Assembly: GCA_945487035.1 (NCBI GenBank)
Contig: CALYTI010000002.1
Coordinates: 1-64,000 of the forward strand
Reading direction: 5' to 3'
Length of the DNA: 64,000 bases
Source of the DNA: an uncultured Bacteroidales bacterium
Lineage (GTDB): Bacteria; Bacteroidota; Bacteroidia; Bacteroidales; UBA932
In this document: positions 47,562 to 54,788 of the stretch, piece after piece
How positions within the stretch are numbered: the first letter of the stretch is position 1
Layout: each line of letters starts with the position of its first letter
The notes under the pieces: generated by a model
The model's input: only the letters and a program-made list of their open reading frames with translations
Databases searched by the model: none
Told to the model about the DNA's origin: nothing
Position numbers and translations under genes: made by a program

Positions 47562-48543
47562 GTTTTTTGTTGTCCTGAGTCTTCTGCTGTTGTGCTTGCC
47601 AGGTTTTGCACATCCTCGGAAGCAGGTGGACCCGCGCGATACTCTTGAGTTTTATCACGACTTTACCAAGGCCGGCAAGAATTACTTGCTCGGCCTTAAT
47701 TTCTGCGGTGAGGAAGCGAGGGTTTATACCTATAAAGTCCTGCGGCGCGGTTGCGTGCAGGTGGGAACTCCTTTCAAGGTCGAGGCTTTGAGGGATTCGG
47801 TGTCTTTTGTGAATGTGGCAGGGACGGATTATGTGCTGTTTTCTTTTCTTCGTGAGGAGGCGGACTTGTTGAGCTGGAATCTGGTTGCTTCCAGTTTTGA
47901 CGGGAGCCATATGGAAGCTGTGAATTTCCTGGGCAAGGCTCTGGAGCCTCAGGGGGAGCGGTTCCGTATCGAGGGCAGCAGTTCGGCTTCGATGAGGGTT
48001 AATGAAGATGCCCTTACCGAGTATCTCGATTCGCTGATTGCTTCTGACCCGCGTCTTGTGGTGCTTCCAGAGGAGGTTTACAAGACTGATAAGGTTGTGG
48101 AGTGGTGGTTGGAGAACAATCCCAAGGCTTTGACTTCCGCAAAGAAGGTCAAGATGGCTTCGCTGCCGGCCGATTGCAGTGCCGTCGTGGCTTTTGCCGG
48201 GGGTGCGGGTGCCGTGGCTGGTAGTGCCTCTCATTCTTCAGGAGCTGGTGCTGCGGGTGCCGGCTACGGTGCAGTTGTGGGCAATAAGACCAAGTCCAAG
48301 AGCGGCAATTACCAGCTGGCAAGTGTGGAACTGCGGGGCTACACCCTGATTGTGGTCCGCAATATCAGACAGAACAGCTACACCCTGGTCTGGGCTGAAC
48401 CGACTGGCCGCACCAAAGCCGAGCGCCGTCTTGTCAACCTGTATTTCGTGGATGACAGCACCATAGCAATGGTCTTCTACCACGGAAGCTCGATGCTCAA
48501 ATACCGTATCTCCCTCGGCTCCGGTCAGATTTCCCGGTCATAG
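47554..48543 (+). CDS. Secreted protein of unknown function, coupled to trigger factor
   Basis: Only a TTG at 47554, 8 nt inside the tig 3' end, gives a signal peptide (MRKFFVVLSLLLLCLPGFAH) with no long extra N-terminus. This predicts 329 residues. The mature part has beta-strand character ('RDTLEFYHDFTKAGKNYLLGLNFCGEEARVYTYKVL' region), a glycine/alanine/serine-rich stretch at about 220-250 ('GAGAVAGSASHSSGAGAAG'), and a final beta-rich part ('SGNYQLASVELRGYTLIVV', 'VDDSTIAMVFYHG'). I do not recognise a family. An exported protein coupled to trigger factor might be a chaperone client or a quality-control factor; that is speculation. Confidence 0.65.
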   Translation: MRKFFVVLSLLLLCLPGFAHPRKQVDPRDTLEFYHDFTKAGKNYLLGLNFCGEEARVYTYKVLRRGCVQVGTPFKVEALRDSVSFVNVAGTDYVLFSFLREEADLLSWNLVASSFDGSHMEAVNFLGKALEPQGERFRIEGSSSASMRVNEDALTEYLDSLIASDPRLVVLPEEVYKTDKVVEWWLENNPKALTSAKKVKMASLPADCSAVVAFAGGAGAVAGSASHSSGAGAAGAGYGAVVGNKTKSKSGNYQLASVELRGYTLIVVRNIRQNSYTLVWAEPTGRTKAERRLVNLYFVDDSTIAMVFYHGSSMLKYRISLGSGQISRS

Positions 48544-48728
48544 TCTTGCACACATAACCTGCCAGTTTGTAGGTCCCCGTTCGTAACCTCCCGGTTTGTA
48601 CACCAGAAGCCATTCTCCTGTACGGACTGGCGATTTTCTCCCGGCTTTACCGTTGTTTTCCTCATGTGTCACATCGGGAGCAAAATCGCCCTCCCACGCA
48701 CTTTTCCCTCCTCATATGTCAGATCAGG
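48544..48728. repeat. Interspersed hairpin elements in the gap before the DPP gene
   Basis: Three pieces. At 48555-48600 the motif TAACCT-CC-GTTTGTA occurs twice. At 48597-48642 a GTACA/TGTAC stem is followed by GGGAGAAAATCGCC on the minus strand (48629-48642). At 48659-48728 a 70-bp unit has TCATGTGTCACATCGGG, the core GGGAGCAAAATCGCCCTC (48676-48693), TTTTCCCTCC, and a second half-palindrome. The last unit recurs at 52321-52507 and 60896-61085. Confidence 0.8.
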
Positions 48729-48804
48729 AAATACGACAAGATGTTCCCCCGATATCTTTAACCAGAAGGCAGTAGGGCAGGGACGGGATTACGGGAGTTT
48801 TGTG

Positions 48805-48812
48805 TATATTTG
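48805..48812 (+). promoter_or_regulatory. -7 box of the S9 peptidase gene
   Basis: TATATTTG ends 5 nt before the ATG at 48818, so the mRNA may be leaderless. No convincing -33 TTG. Confidence 0.45.
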
Positions 48813-48817
48813 CAGCT

Positions 48818-50851
48818 ATGGTGAAGATTTGTACTGCTATCGTTGCAATTGCAACACTATTTTCAGCGTCAGTGCCCGCTGAAGACACTGCACAAGTGTC
48901 CGCCGGTGCCACTGCACAAGTGTCCGCCGGGATGTCCGGGGATGCATCTCCCCGCTTGACTCCTCTGAAGGTGAAGCCGGAGTCGAATCCGCAGGGCAAG
49001 CGGCTGACTATGGAGGATGCCAATATTAACCCTGCGATTTATCCACAGAGAGCAAGACTCCCGAAAGACGACAAGGCTGCAATTTACGGGCAAATCGGCG
49101 GGAGTGTCTATATGATTTCCCCAAACCCGGACACCGTATGGATAGCCCGCGCATACGATGCTGTGAGCTTCGGAGTCAGCGTCAGCCGCAACGAGTTCGG
49201 CATTGACGGTGGACTATTTCCGTCGGCAGACGGCAGCCGCCTCGCTTACTACCGCAAAGACGAGAGCAAGGTGAGTACTTTTCCGCTGCTGGACATCAGC
49301 ACCCGCACCGGCAGCCTCATAGAGCTTCGCTATCCTATGAACGGGATGGATTCCGAGAGGGTTGACATCTGCGTATGGGACAGCGCGACCCGCACCAGCA
49401 TCACCCTCGATGCCGACGCCCTTACCGAGCCTGCGGTATGCAATCCTGCAACCCAAAGCTGCACTCCCGAGCTTTTCGGAGACGACCGCTACCTTACCAA
49501 TGTCAGTTGGCAGGACTCGGAAACTATTCTTGTACAGGTAGTTGACCGCAGCCAGCATTATTGCAAACTGGTCTGCTTCAATGCAGTGACGGGAGAGCTT
49601 ACGGCAACGCTGCTCAGAGAAGAGAATCCTGAATGGGTGGAGCCGTATGAGCCCACTCACCCTCTTGATGCTCAGCGCTTTATCTACTCAACTGACAACC
49701 GCGACGGCTTCAAGAACCTCTACCTCTGCGACCTCGACGGCAATATTTGCCGCATCCCTACCGCCTTTGCCGACGTGCAGTTCAAAGCATACCGGGACGG
49801 ATGGCTATATTACACCTCCTCCGAAATATCTCCTGCCCAGAACCATCTCTTCCGCATCAGGCTTACCCTCCCTGCGTCCCGCAGGACCAAGCAGGGCGTG
49901 CGTTTCGGCAAGCCGCAGAGACTTACGCGCGAAGAGGGCTGGCACAACATCACTATGCTGCCGGACGGCTGGCTTGACATCTTCAGCTCCTTCGACAACC
50001 CTGGCTGGAGCAAGGTCTTCAGCAATGAGGGCAAGCTGCGCGAAACTCTCGTGGAGAGCAGCGACCCTCTATGGGAATACGCCGCCTGCGAGGTTGAGTT
50101 CGGCACCGTGCCTTCCGCTGACGGCCTTTACGAAAACCACTACCGCCTCATCAAGCCGCTGGGCTTCGACCCTGCAAAGAAGTATCCTCTCATAGTCTAT
50201 GTCTATGGAGGGCCGCACTCCCAGATGGTGCACGACAGCTGGCTGGGCAACATCCGTATGTGGGAAATGCTTATGGCTCAGAGGGGTTATGTGGTATATT
50301 GCCAGGACAACAGGGGCACCCAATGCCACGGCGCAGCCTACGAGAAGGCCATATCCCGCCGCTGCGGCCAGGCCGAAATGGAAGACCAGATGGTCGGCAT
50401 CCGGGCCCTGCTCGCGCAGCCGTGGATAGATGCCTCCCGCGTCGGAGTGCACGGCTGGAGCTACGGAGGCTTTATGACGCTCTCGCTTGCCACCACCTTC
50501 CCGGAAGTCTTCAAGGTCGCCGTCGCAGGCGGGCCGGTCATAGACTGGAAGTGGTATGAAATAATGTACGGCGAGCGCTATATGGATACCCCGCAGACCA
50601 ATCCCGAGGGCTTTGCGCTGACCTCCCTGATGGGCAAGGCGGACAGGCTCCAGTGCAAGCTGCTCATATGCCAGGGCGCAATCGACGATACCGTCGTCTG
50701 GCAGCATTCGCTGAATTTCCTGCAGGAATGCATAAATGAGGGCAAGCAGGTGGATTATTTCCCATTCCCCAAGGCCTACCACAATATGAGAGGCCGCGAA
50801 AGGGTATATCTTTATCAGAAAATAACGGACTATTTCGACAATAACTTATGA
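48818..50851 (+). CDS. S9 family dipeptidyl peptidase (DPP IV-like)
   Basis: 677 residues from the ATG at 48818. Signal peptide (about 1-22), then a Thr/Ala/Ser linker with a duplicated 'TAQVSAG' from a 24-bp DNA repeat, a DPPIV_N beta-propeller (about 70-420) and an alpha/beta hydrolase domain with Ser548 (GWSYGGFM), Asp623 (GAIDDTVVW) and His655 (KAYHNMRG). Such enzymes release N-terminal dipeptides, often after Pro or Ala, in the periplasm. It is followed by an M20 dipeptidase with an ATGA overlap, so the pair would finish peptide breakdown. Confidence 0.9.
   Translation: MVKICTAIVAIATLFSASVPAEDTAQVSAGATAQVSAGMSGDASPRLTPLKVKPESNPQGKRLTMEDANINPAIYPQRARLPKDDKAAIYGQIGGSVYMISPNPDTVWIARAYDAVSFGVSVSRNEFGIDGGLFPSADGSRLAYYRKDESKVSTFPLLDISTRTGSLIELRYPMNGMDSERVDICVWDSATRTSITLDADALTEPAVCNPATQSCTPELFGDDRYLTNVSWQDSETILVQVVDRSQHYCKLVCFNAVTGELTATLLREENPEWVEPYEPTHPLDAQRFIYSTDNRDGFKNLYLCDLDGNICRIPTAFADVQFKAYRDGWLYYTSSEISPAQNHLFRIRLTLPASRRTKQGVRFGKPQRLTREEGWHNITMLPDGWLDIFSSFDNPGWSKVFSNEGKLRETLVESSDPLWEYAACEVEFGTVPSADGLYENHYRLIKPLGFDPAKKYPLIVYVYGGPHSQMVHDSWLGNIRMWEMLMAQRGYVVYCQDNRGTQCHGAAYEKAISRRCGQAEMEDQMVGIRALLAQPWIDASRVGVHGWSYGGFMTLSLATTFPEVFKVAVAGGPVIDWKWYEIMYGERYMDTPQTNPEGFALTSLMGKADRLQCKLLICQGAIDDTVVWQHSLNFLQECINEGKQVDYFPFPKAYHNMRGRERVYLYQKITDYFDNNL
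48886..48930 (+). repeat. Tandem 24-bp repeat in the DPP linker
   Basis: A 21-nt exact match starting at 48886 and again at 48910 encodes the doubled TAQVSAG segment just after the signal peptide. The period is 24, so the frame is kept. Confidence 0.9.
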
Positions 50852-52194
50852 AACAGTACATCCAAGACAATCAGGAGCGCTTCTTCGAAGAACTCTTCTC
50901 CCTTCTGCGCATCCCTTCAATCAGCGCGAAAGCCGAGCATAAGGAAGATATGCAGCGCTGTGCCCAGAGGCTTGCTGAACTGCTGATGGAGGCAGGCGCC
51001 GATATCGCGATGATAGAGCCTACCGATGGTAACCCTGTGGTTTACAGCGAAAAAATCGTTGACCCGAAGGCCAAGACCGTTCTGGTTTATGGCCATTACG
51101 ATGTGCAGCCTGTCGAGCCTCTTGACAAATGGAACTCCGACCCTTTCGAGCCGGTAATCCACGACGGAGCCATCTGGGGACGCGGTGCCAATGACGACAA
51201 GGGACAGCTGTTTATGCACATAAAAGCCTTTGAGTATCTGGTGGTTACCGGGCAGCTCCGCTACAATGTGAAATTCATGTTCGAAGGTGAGGAGGAAATA
51301 GGCTCTCCGAGCCTTCCTGCGTGGATTATGGAGCATAAGGAACTGCTTGCTGCCGATATCTGTCTGGTATCCGACACCACTATGATCAGCGAGAAGGTGC
51401 CGAGTATCAATTGCGGAATGCGTGGACTTTCATATCTGGAAGTGAAGGTTGTAGGACCGAACAAGGACCTGCACAGCGGACATTACGGTGGAGCAATCGC
51501 GAACCCGATTACCGTGCTTTGCGAAATGATTGCCAAGCTCCACGATGCTGACAACCGCGTGGCAGTACCTCATTTCTACGACAAAGTGGTGGAACTCAGC
51601 CGCGAGGACCGCGAGCTGCTCGCGGGGGCTCCTTTCGACCTCGAAGAATACAAGAGTTTCCTCGACATAGATGAGGTGCGCGGAGAGAAGGGCTATACTA
51701 CACTGGAGCGCACCGGCATTCGCCCTTGCCTGGATGTGTGCGGGATCTGGGGCGGATATACCGGTGAGGGTGCCAAGACGGTCATCCCGAGCGAGGCTCA
51801 CGCAAAGATTTCTATGCGCTTGGTTCCCAATCAGTTAAGCAGGGAAATCACTCCACTTTTCAAGGAATATTTCGAGAGTATTGCACCTAAGGATGTACAT
51901 GTGGAAGTCAAGGCCTGTGAGGGCGGTGACGGCTTCCTGATTCCAATCAGTTCGGATGCCTACAAAGCAGCTTCCCGCGCAATGGCCGAGGTCTATGGCG
52001 TGGAGCCGGTTCCTAGCCGTGGCGGCGGAAGCATTGCGGTGCTTGCCGAGGTGCAGCAGATTCTGGGAATAGACCCTCTGCTTATGGGCTTCGGTCTGGA
52101 ACGCGACACGATTCATTCCCCGAATGAGAGTTATCTTCTCAAGCAGCTTTTCGCCGGAATGGAATCTATCGCGCTGTTCTACCTGTACTACTGA
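50848..52194 (+). CDS. M20 family metallo-dipeptidase
   Basis: 448 residues, no signal peptide. Metal-binding segments 'VLVYGHYDVQPVEP', 'GRGANDDKGQ' and 'MFEGEEEIGSPSL', the dimerisation domain 'DLHSGHYGGAIANP', and 'FGLERDTIHSPNES' with the last His ligand. Closest to the DUG1/carnosinase-like dipeptidases. It begins with an ATGA overlap with the S9 gene. The cytosolic location would suit hydrolysis of dipeptides imported, for example, by the POT transporter at 58398. Confidence 0.92.
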   Translation: MKQYIQDNQERFFEELFSLLRIPSISAKAEHKEDMQRCAQRLAELLMEAGADIAMIEPTDGNPVVYSEKIVDPKAKTVLVYGHYDVQPVEPLDKWNSDPFEPVIHDGAIWGRGANDDKGQLFMHIKAFEYLVVTGQLRYNVKFMFEGEEEIGSPSLPAWIMEHKELLAADICLVSDTTMISEKVPSINCGMRGLSYLEVKVVGPNKDLHSGHYGGAIANPITVLCEMIAKLHDADNRVAVPHFYDKVVELSREDRELLAGAPFDLEEYKSFLDIDEVRGEKGYTTLERTGIRPCLDVCGIWGGYTGEGAKTVIPSEAHAKISMRLVPNQLSREITPLFKEYFESIAPKDVHVEVKACEGGDGFLIPISSDAYKAASRAMAEVYGVEPVPSRGGGSIAVLAEVQQILGIDPLLMGFGLERDTIHSPNESYLLKQLFAGMESIALFYLYY

Positions 52195-52226
52195 TCATTA
52201 CCGGCGGAACTGCACCTCTGTCGGCA

Positions 52227-52285
52227 GCTGTGGGGGCGATTTCGCTCCCACAGCGCAATTTTAGGGGGTCGTTTTTGCGCTTTCA
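52227..52285 (-). repeat. Paired hairpins with GCGAAATCGCC and GCGCAAAA cores
   Basis: GCTGTGGG (52227-52234) pairs with CCCACAGC (52247-52254). Next, AGCGCAA and TTGCGCT pair around a 16-nt loop (52253-52282, minus strand). The first hairpin on the minus strand reads GGGAGCGAAATCGCCCCC, near-identical to the core at 48676-48693. It lies just behind the dipeptidase stop, so it may serve as a terminator-like structure, though no T-run follows. Confidence 0.75.
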
Positions 52286-52320
52286 AATGCTAACACCACC
52301 ACAGTGCTATCCCTCCGCCT

Positions 52321-52507
52321 TCCTGATGTTGCAGATGAGGAGGGAAAAGTGCGTTGGAGTGCGTTTTTGCTCCTGATGTGACACATCAGGAATTCGGGGA
52401 TGTGGCCTGGAGAGCTGTGTGGGGCAGGGTGGTGTTTTCCTGATGTGACACATGGGGAGGGAAAAGTGTGTGTGAGGGCGATTTTGCTCCCGATGTGATA
52501 GATTGGG
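52321..52507 (-). repeat. Two-unit interspersed element (TGTCACAT palindrome family)
   Basis: Units at 52321-52390 and 52439-52507 read on the minus strand. The perfect palindrome CCTGATGTGACACATCAGG lies at 52372-52390 (9-bp arms). The core GGGAGCAAAATCGCCCTC is on the minus strand at 52474-52491, identical to 48676-48693. The units are separated by a 48-nt spacer that is also conserved in the copy at 60896-61085. Confidence 0.88.
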
Positions 52508-52532
52508 AAAACCGGGAAGCCGGCAGGCAACT

Positions 52533-52563
52533 GCCCTCCGAGAACCTGTGCCACCCTCGGCAC
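52533..52563 (-). repeat. 31-bp exact repeat, copy 1
   Basis: This segment matches 62056-62086 exactly in the opposite orientation. It contains nested complementary parts (GTGCC/GGCAC and CCGAG/CTCGG). Confidence 0.85.
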
Positions 52564-52639
52564 TTTTGGCAGAGGCTCCGCCTCCGCACCATCCTCTGCG
52601 GCTCCCGGCCTGATTACAAGCGGACCTATTTGCGCACCG

Positions 52640-52721
52640 CCGCCGGAATAAACGGCCTCCGGCGGCTAAAGCAAAGCGCTGCGCCGAGCTCGATGGAGCG
52701 GCTCGCTCCGCGCTTTGCTTT
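52640..52721. repeat. Strong nested hairpins
   Basis: CCGCCGG (52640-52646) pairs with CCGGCGG (52659-52665), and a perfect 12-bp stem AAAGCAAAGCGC (52668-52679) with GCGCTTTGCTTT (52710-52721), with GGAGC/GCTCC inside. On the minus strand this follows the priA 3' end at 52766. No coding frame is credible in the whole 52195-52765 gap. Confidence 0.75.
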
Positions 52722-52765
52722 TGCGGAGTGCGATTATCCTGATGTTACATGTGAGGGAGGGGTGG

Positions 52766-54631
52766 TTACAGCGGATCGACGTCGAACCAGGCGCCGGGGT
52801 GGTGGGAGAGGAGTTTGGCTTTGGCGGCAGCGAGATTGCGGTCGCGGGGGAGTATGCACCGGTCTATGAGCTGGCCGGTGCGGATATCGTGTATGTCGAT
52901 AATGCGCGTGAAAGGCGGCAGGCCGAATTGTTTGCGTTCCGCGAGCAGGGCATCTTCGGAAGAGCTTCCTGCAAGAGCTGCAAAGACGGGATGACTGCCG
53001 GCACCGGTCTGAACTATCAGATGGCGGGTGCGGTTCTTGAGCATAGTGAGCAACTGGAGGGCCTTTTCGTCAGCGCGGAAATCGTCACGGTCAAAAAGGG
53101 CATCAGCCTGCATAACGATAGTCAAGTCGCTAATCTTGGGAGATTTGCGTGCAGCATAGGCAGTGAGAATCTGCGGGTCGCGCTCAGGGAAGAGTTCCCG
53201 CACCTGCTCTGCTGTCTGTTCTTCGCTGCGGAAGCAGCGTACTATTGTGATAAGCGCATCAGAGGCTTTCCGCCTGACGGCCTCAATTGCCTTGCGGGAG
53301 AAATCGCCAACCATTCCGTTTTTGCGCCTTTCCTGGTTGATATCTATTATCTCCACCTTTGCGGGAGCGGCATCCGGCAGGTCCAGGAGGTCATATTTGC
53401 CGCTGCGCACATTCAGCAGGGTCTCAAGCGAAGGGCAGCTGCTGCCGAGAATCAGCCCCGCGCCGCTGATGGACGCAAGGACTGCCGCGAGGTCGCGGCC
53501 ATTGTAGCGCGGCGCGGGCTCCGCCTGTTTGTAGGAGGCATCCTGCTCCTCATCCACGATTATGAGGCCCAGGCTGGAGTAGGGGAGAAATAGGGCGCTG
53601 CGCTGCCCTATGAGCAGAATCGGCTCGTGGAGGCCTCTGAGTTCAGAGGCAATGCGGCGTTTTTCCGCCGGGGTGGTCGAGGCGTTGTAGATGCGGAGAA
53701 CGGTGCCGGAAGTGCTGGCTTCGGCGTGCAACTGCCTGGTGCCGGCGGGGGTGCCGGAAGGGCTGAAGTGCCTTGCGAATTCCTCTTCAATATTGAGTCC
53801 GAGTTCGCTTTCGGGTTCGAGGACGAGGACGTCGCGCCCGGCGGCAAGGCACTCCTCGCATCGGCGGAAGTACTCTGCAAGCCTTTGCGGACCGCGCAGA
53901 AGCAGCGCCTTGCCGCCGGGCGCCGGAGCTGGAGGAGCAGGGGAGGCTGAAGGCGTGGCAGAAGCGTTTGCAGGCGTGGCAGAGGTACTTGCCTGGGCCG
54001 CTGACTGTGAGGCAGGGGCGCTTCCCAGGGCGTCCTGGACAGCTTCCTGAATGGCGGGCGCATTGCCAGCGCGGAAGAGTCCCAGTGAATCTTTGGCCTT
54101 TTCAAGTTGGAAGGCAAGCGCATTCCTTTCTGCTTTAAGGCGTTCGGTAAGTTCGGGTTTAACCTTCCGCCCGGATTCTGCACGGGAGCGCAACTGCTCC
54201 TCTTTGGCTAGCAGCCTCTGCGCCAGCGTGTCCACCTTGCGCTGGAGTGCGGCCTCCATACGCTCGCGGGACTGGACTGCCCTGCGATCAATCTGCACTC
54301 CTATGCACTCGCTGCGCAGTTTGGATGCAGGATAAGCCGCCTTAAACACTTCCCCAGGGGTACACAGGTAGTAGTTGGAGATGAAGTCCCACAGGCGAAG
54401 TTCATTGGGGGTAATGTCTGGAAGACCGGTGTCGGTATTCTGGAGTCTTTCAACTTTTGACGGGTCTATGTCCGGCTGCCCGCTGATGCGCACTATCACT
54501 CCTGTCCGGGCTTTGCGGGCGAAGATGACTTCCACCCTCTGTCCGACACGCACCGCTTCCTCCGTGCAGTACCACGGAGTCCACTCCAATTTGAGCGGCA
54601 GGAGAACCTGAACATATACCCTCTGTCCCAT
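52766..54631 (-). CDS. Degenerate PriA (primosomal protein N'-like), lacking Walker A and zinc module
   Basis: 621 residues against about 730-820 for normal PriA. The N-terminal DNA-binding region is recognisable ('VYVQVLLPLKLEWTPWYC', 'GQRVEVIFARKARTGVIV'). A coiled coil at 115-190 and a Ala/Pro/Ser-rich linker at 200-240 follow. Where GxTGSGKT is expected the sequence is RGPQRLAEY (Gly247). Walker B remains as VDEEQDASYKQ (Asp360), with 'PRYNGRDLAAVLA' and 'GSSCPSLET'. The zinc-binding cysteines and the GRAGR helicase motif are missing, although 'DALFDRDDFRADEKALQLL' and 'QTGAGSHPVF' survive. It probably retains structural or DNA-binding roles but should not be an active helicase. Confidence 0.75.
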   Translation of the reverse strand: MGQRVYVQVLLPLKLEWTPWYCTEEAVRVGQRVEVIFARKARTGVIVRISGQPDIDPSKVERLQNTDTGLPDITPNELRLWDFISNYYLCTPGEVFKAAYPASKLRSECIGVQIDRRAVQSRERMEAALQRKVDTLAQRLLAKEEQLRSRAESGRKVKPELTERLKAERNALAFQLEKAKDSLGLFRAGNAPAIQEAVQDALGSAPASQSAAQASTSATPANASATPSASPAPPAPAPGGKALLLRGPQRLAEYFRRCEECLAAGRDVLVLEPESELGLNIEEEFARHFSPSGTPAGTRQLHAEASTSGTVLRIYNASTTPAEKRRIASELRGLHEPILLIGQRSALFLPYSSLGLIIVDEEQDASYKQAEPAPRYNGRDLAAVLASISGAGLILGSSCPSLETLLNVRSGKYDLLDLPDAAPAKVEIIDINQERRKNGMVGDFSRKAIEAVRRKASDALITIVRCFRSEEQTAEQVRELFPERDPQILTAYAARKSPKISDLTIVMQADALFDRDDFRADEKALQLLTMLKNRTRHLIVQTGAGSHPVFAALAGSSSEDALLAERKQFGLPPFTRIIDIHDIRTGQLIDRCILPRDRNLAAAKAKLLSHHPGAWFDVDPL

Positions 54632-54636
54632 CTATG

Positions 54637-54644
54637 CAAAGATA
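54637..54644 (-). promoter_or_regulatory. -7 box of the priA-like gene
   Basis: Minus-strand TATCTTTG ends 5 nt before the ATG at 54631; the message may be leaderless. Confidence 0.4.
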
Positions 54645-54747
54645 CTCAAAAAGATTTACACCCCCGCTACACAGCTGTCAAAAGCACATTTGCAAAATGA
54701 CTCATAATGAACTGGATATATTTACTCTTTATATGAATAATTTTTCC

Positions 54748-54755
54748 TAAATTTG
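54748..54755 (+). promoter_or_regulatory. -7 box of the nucleotide-sugar dehydratase gene
   Basis: TAAATTTG, 33 nt upstream of the ATG at 54789, in an AT-rich gap between divergent genes. Confidence 0.45.
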
Positions 54756-54788
54756 ACCGAAAATATATGAATTAACTATCCGACTCTT

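Noticed and set aside
48664..48882. Open frame running into the DPP gene as a longer N-terminus
   Set aside because: It is in another frame, crosses the -7 box and a repeat; the ATG at 48818 gives a signal peptide.
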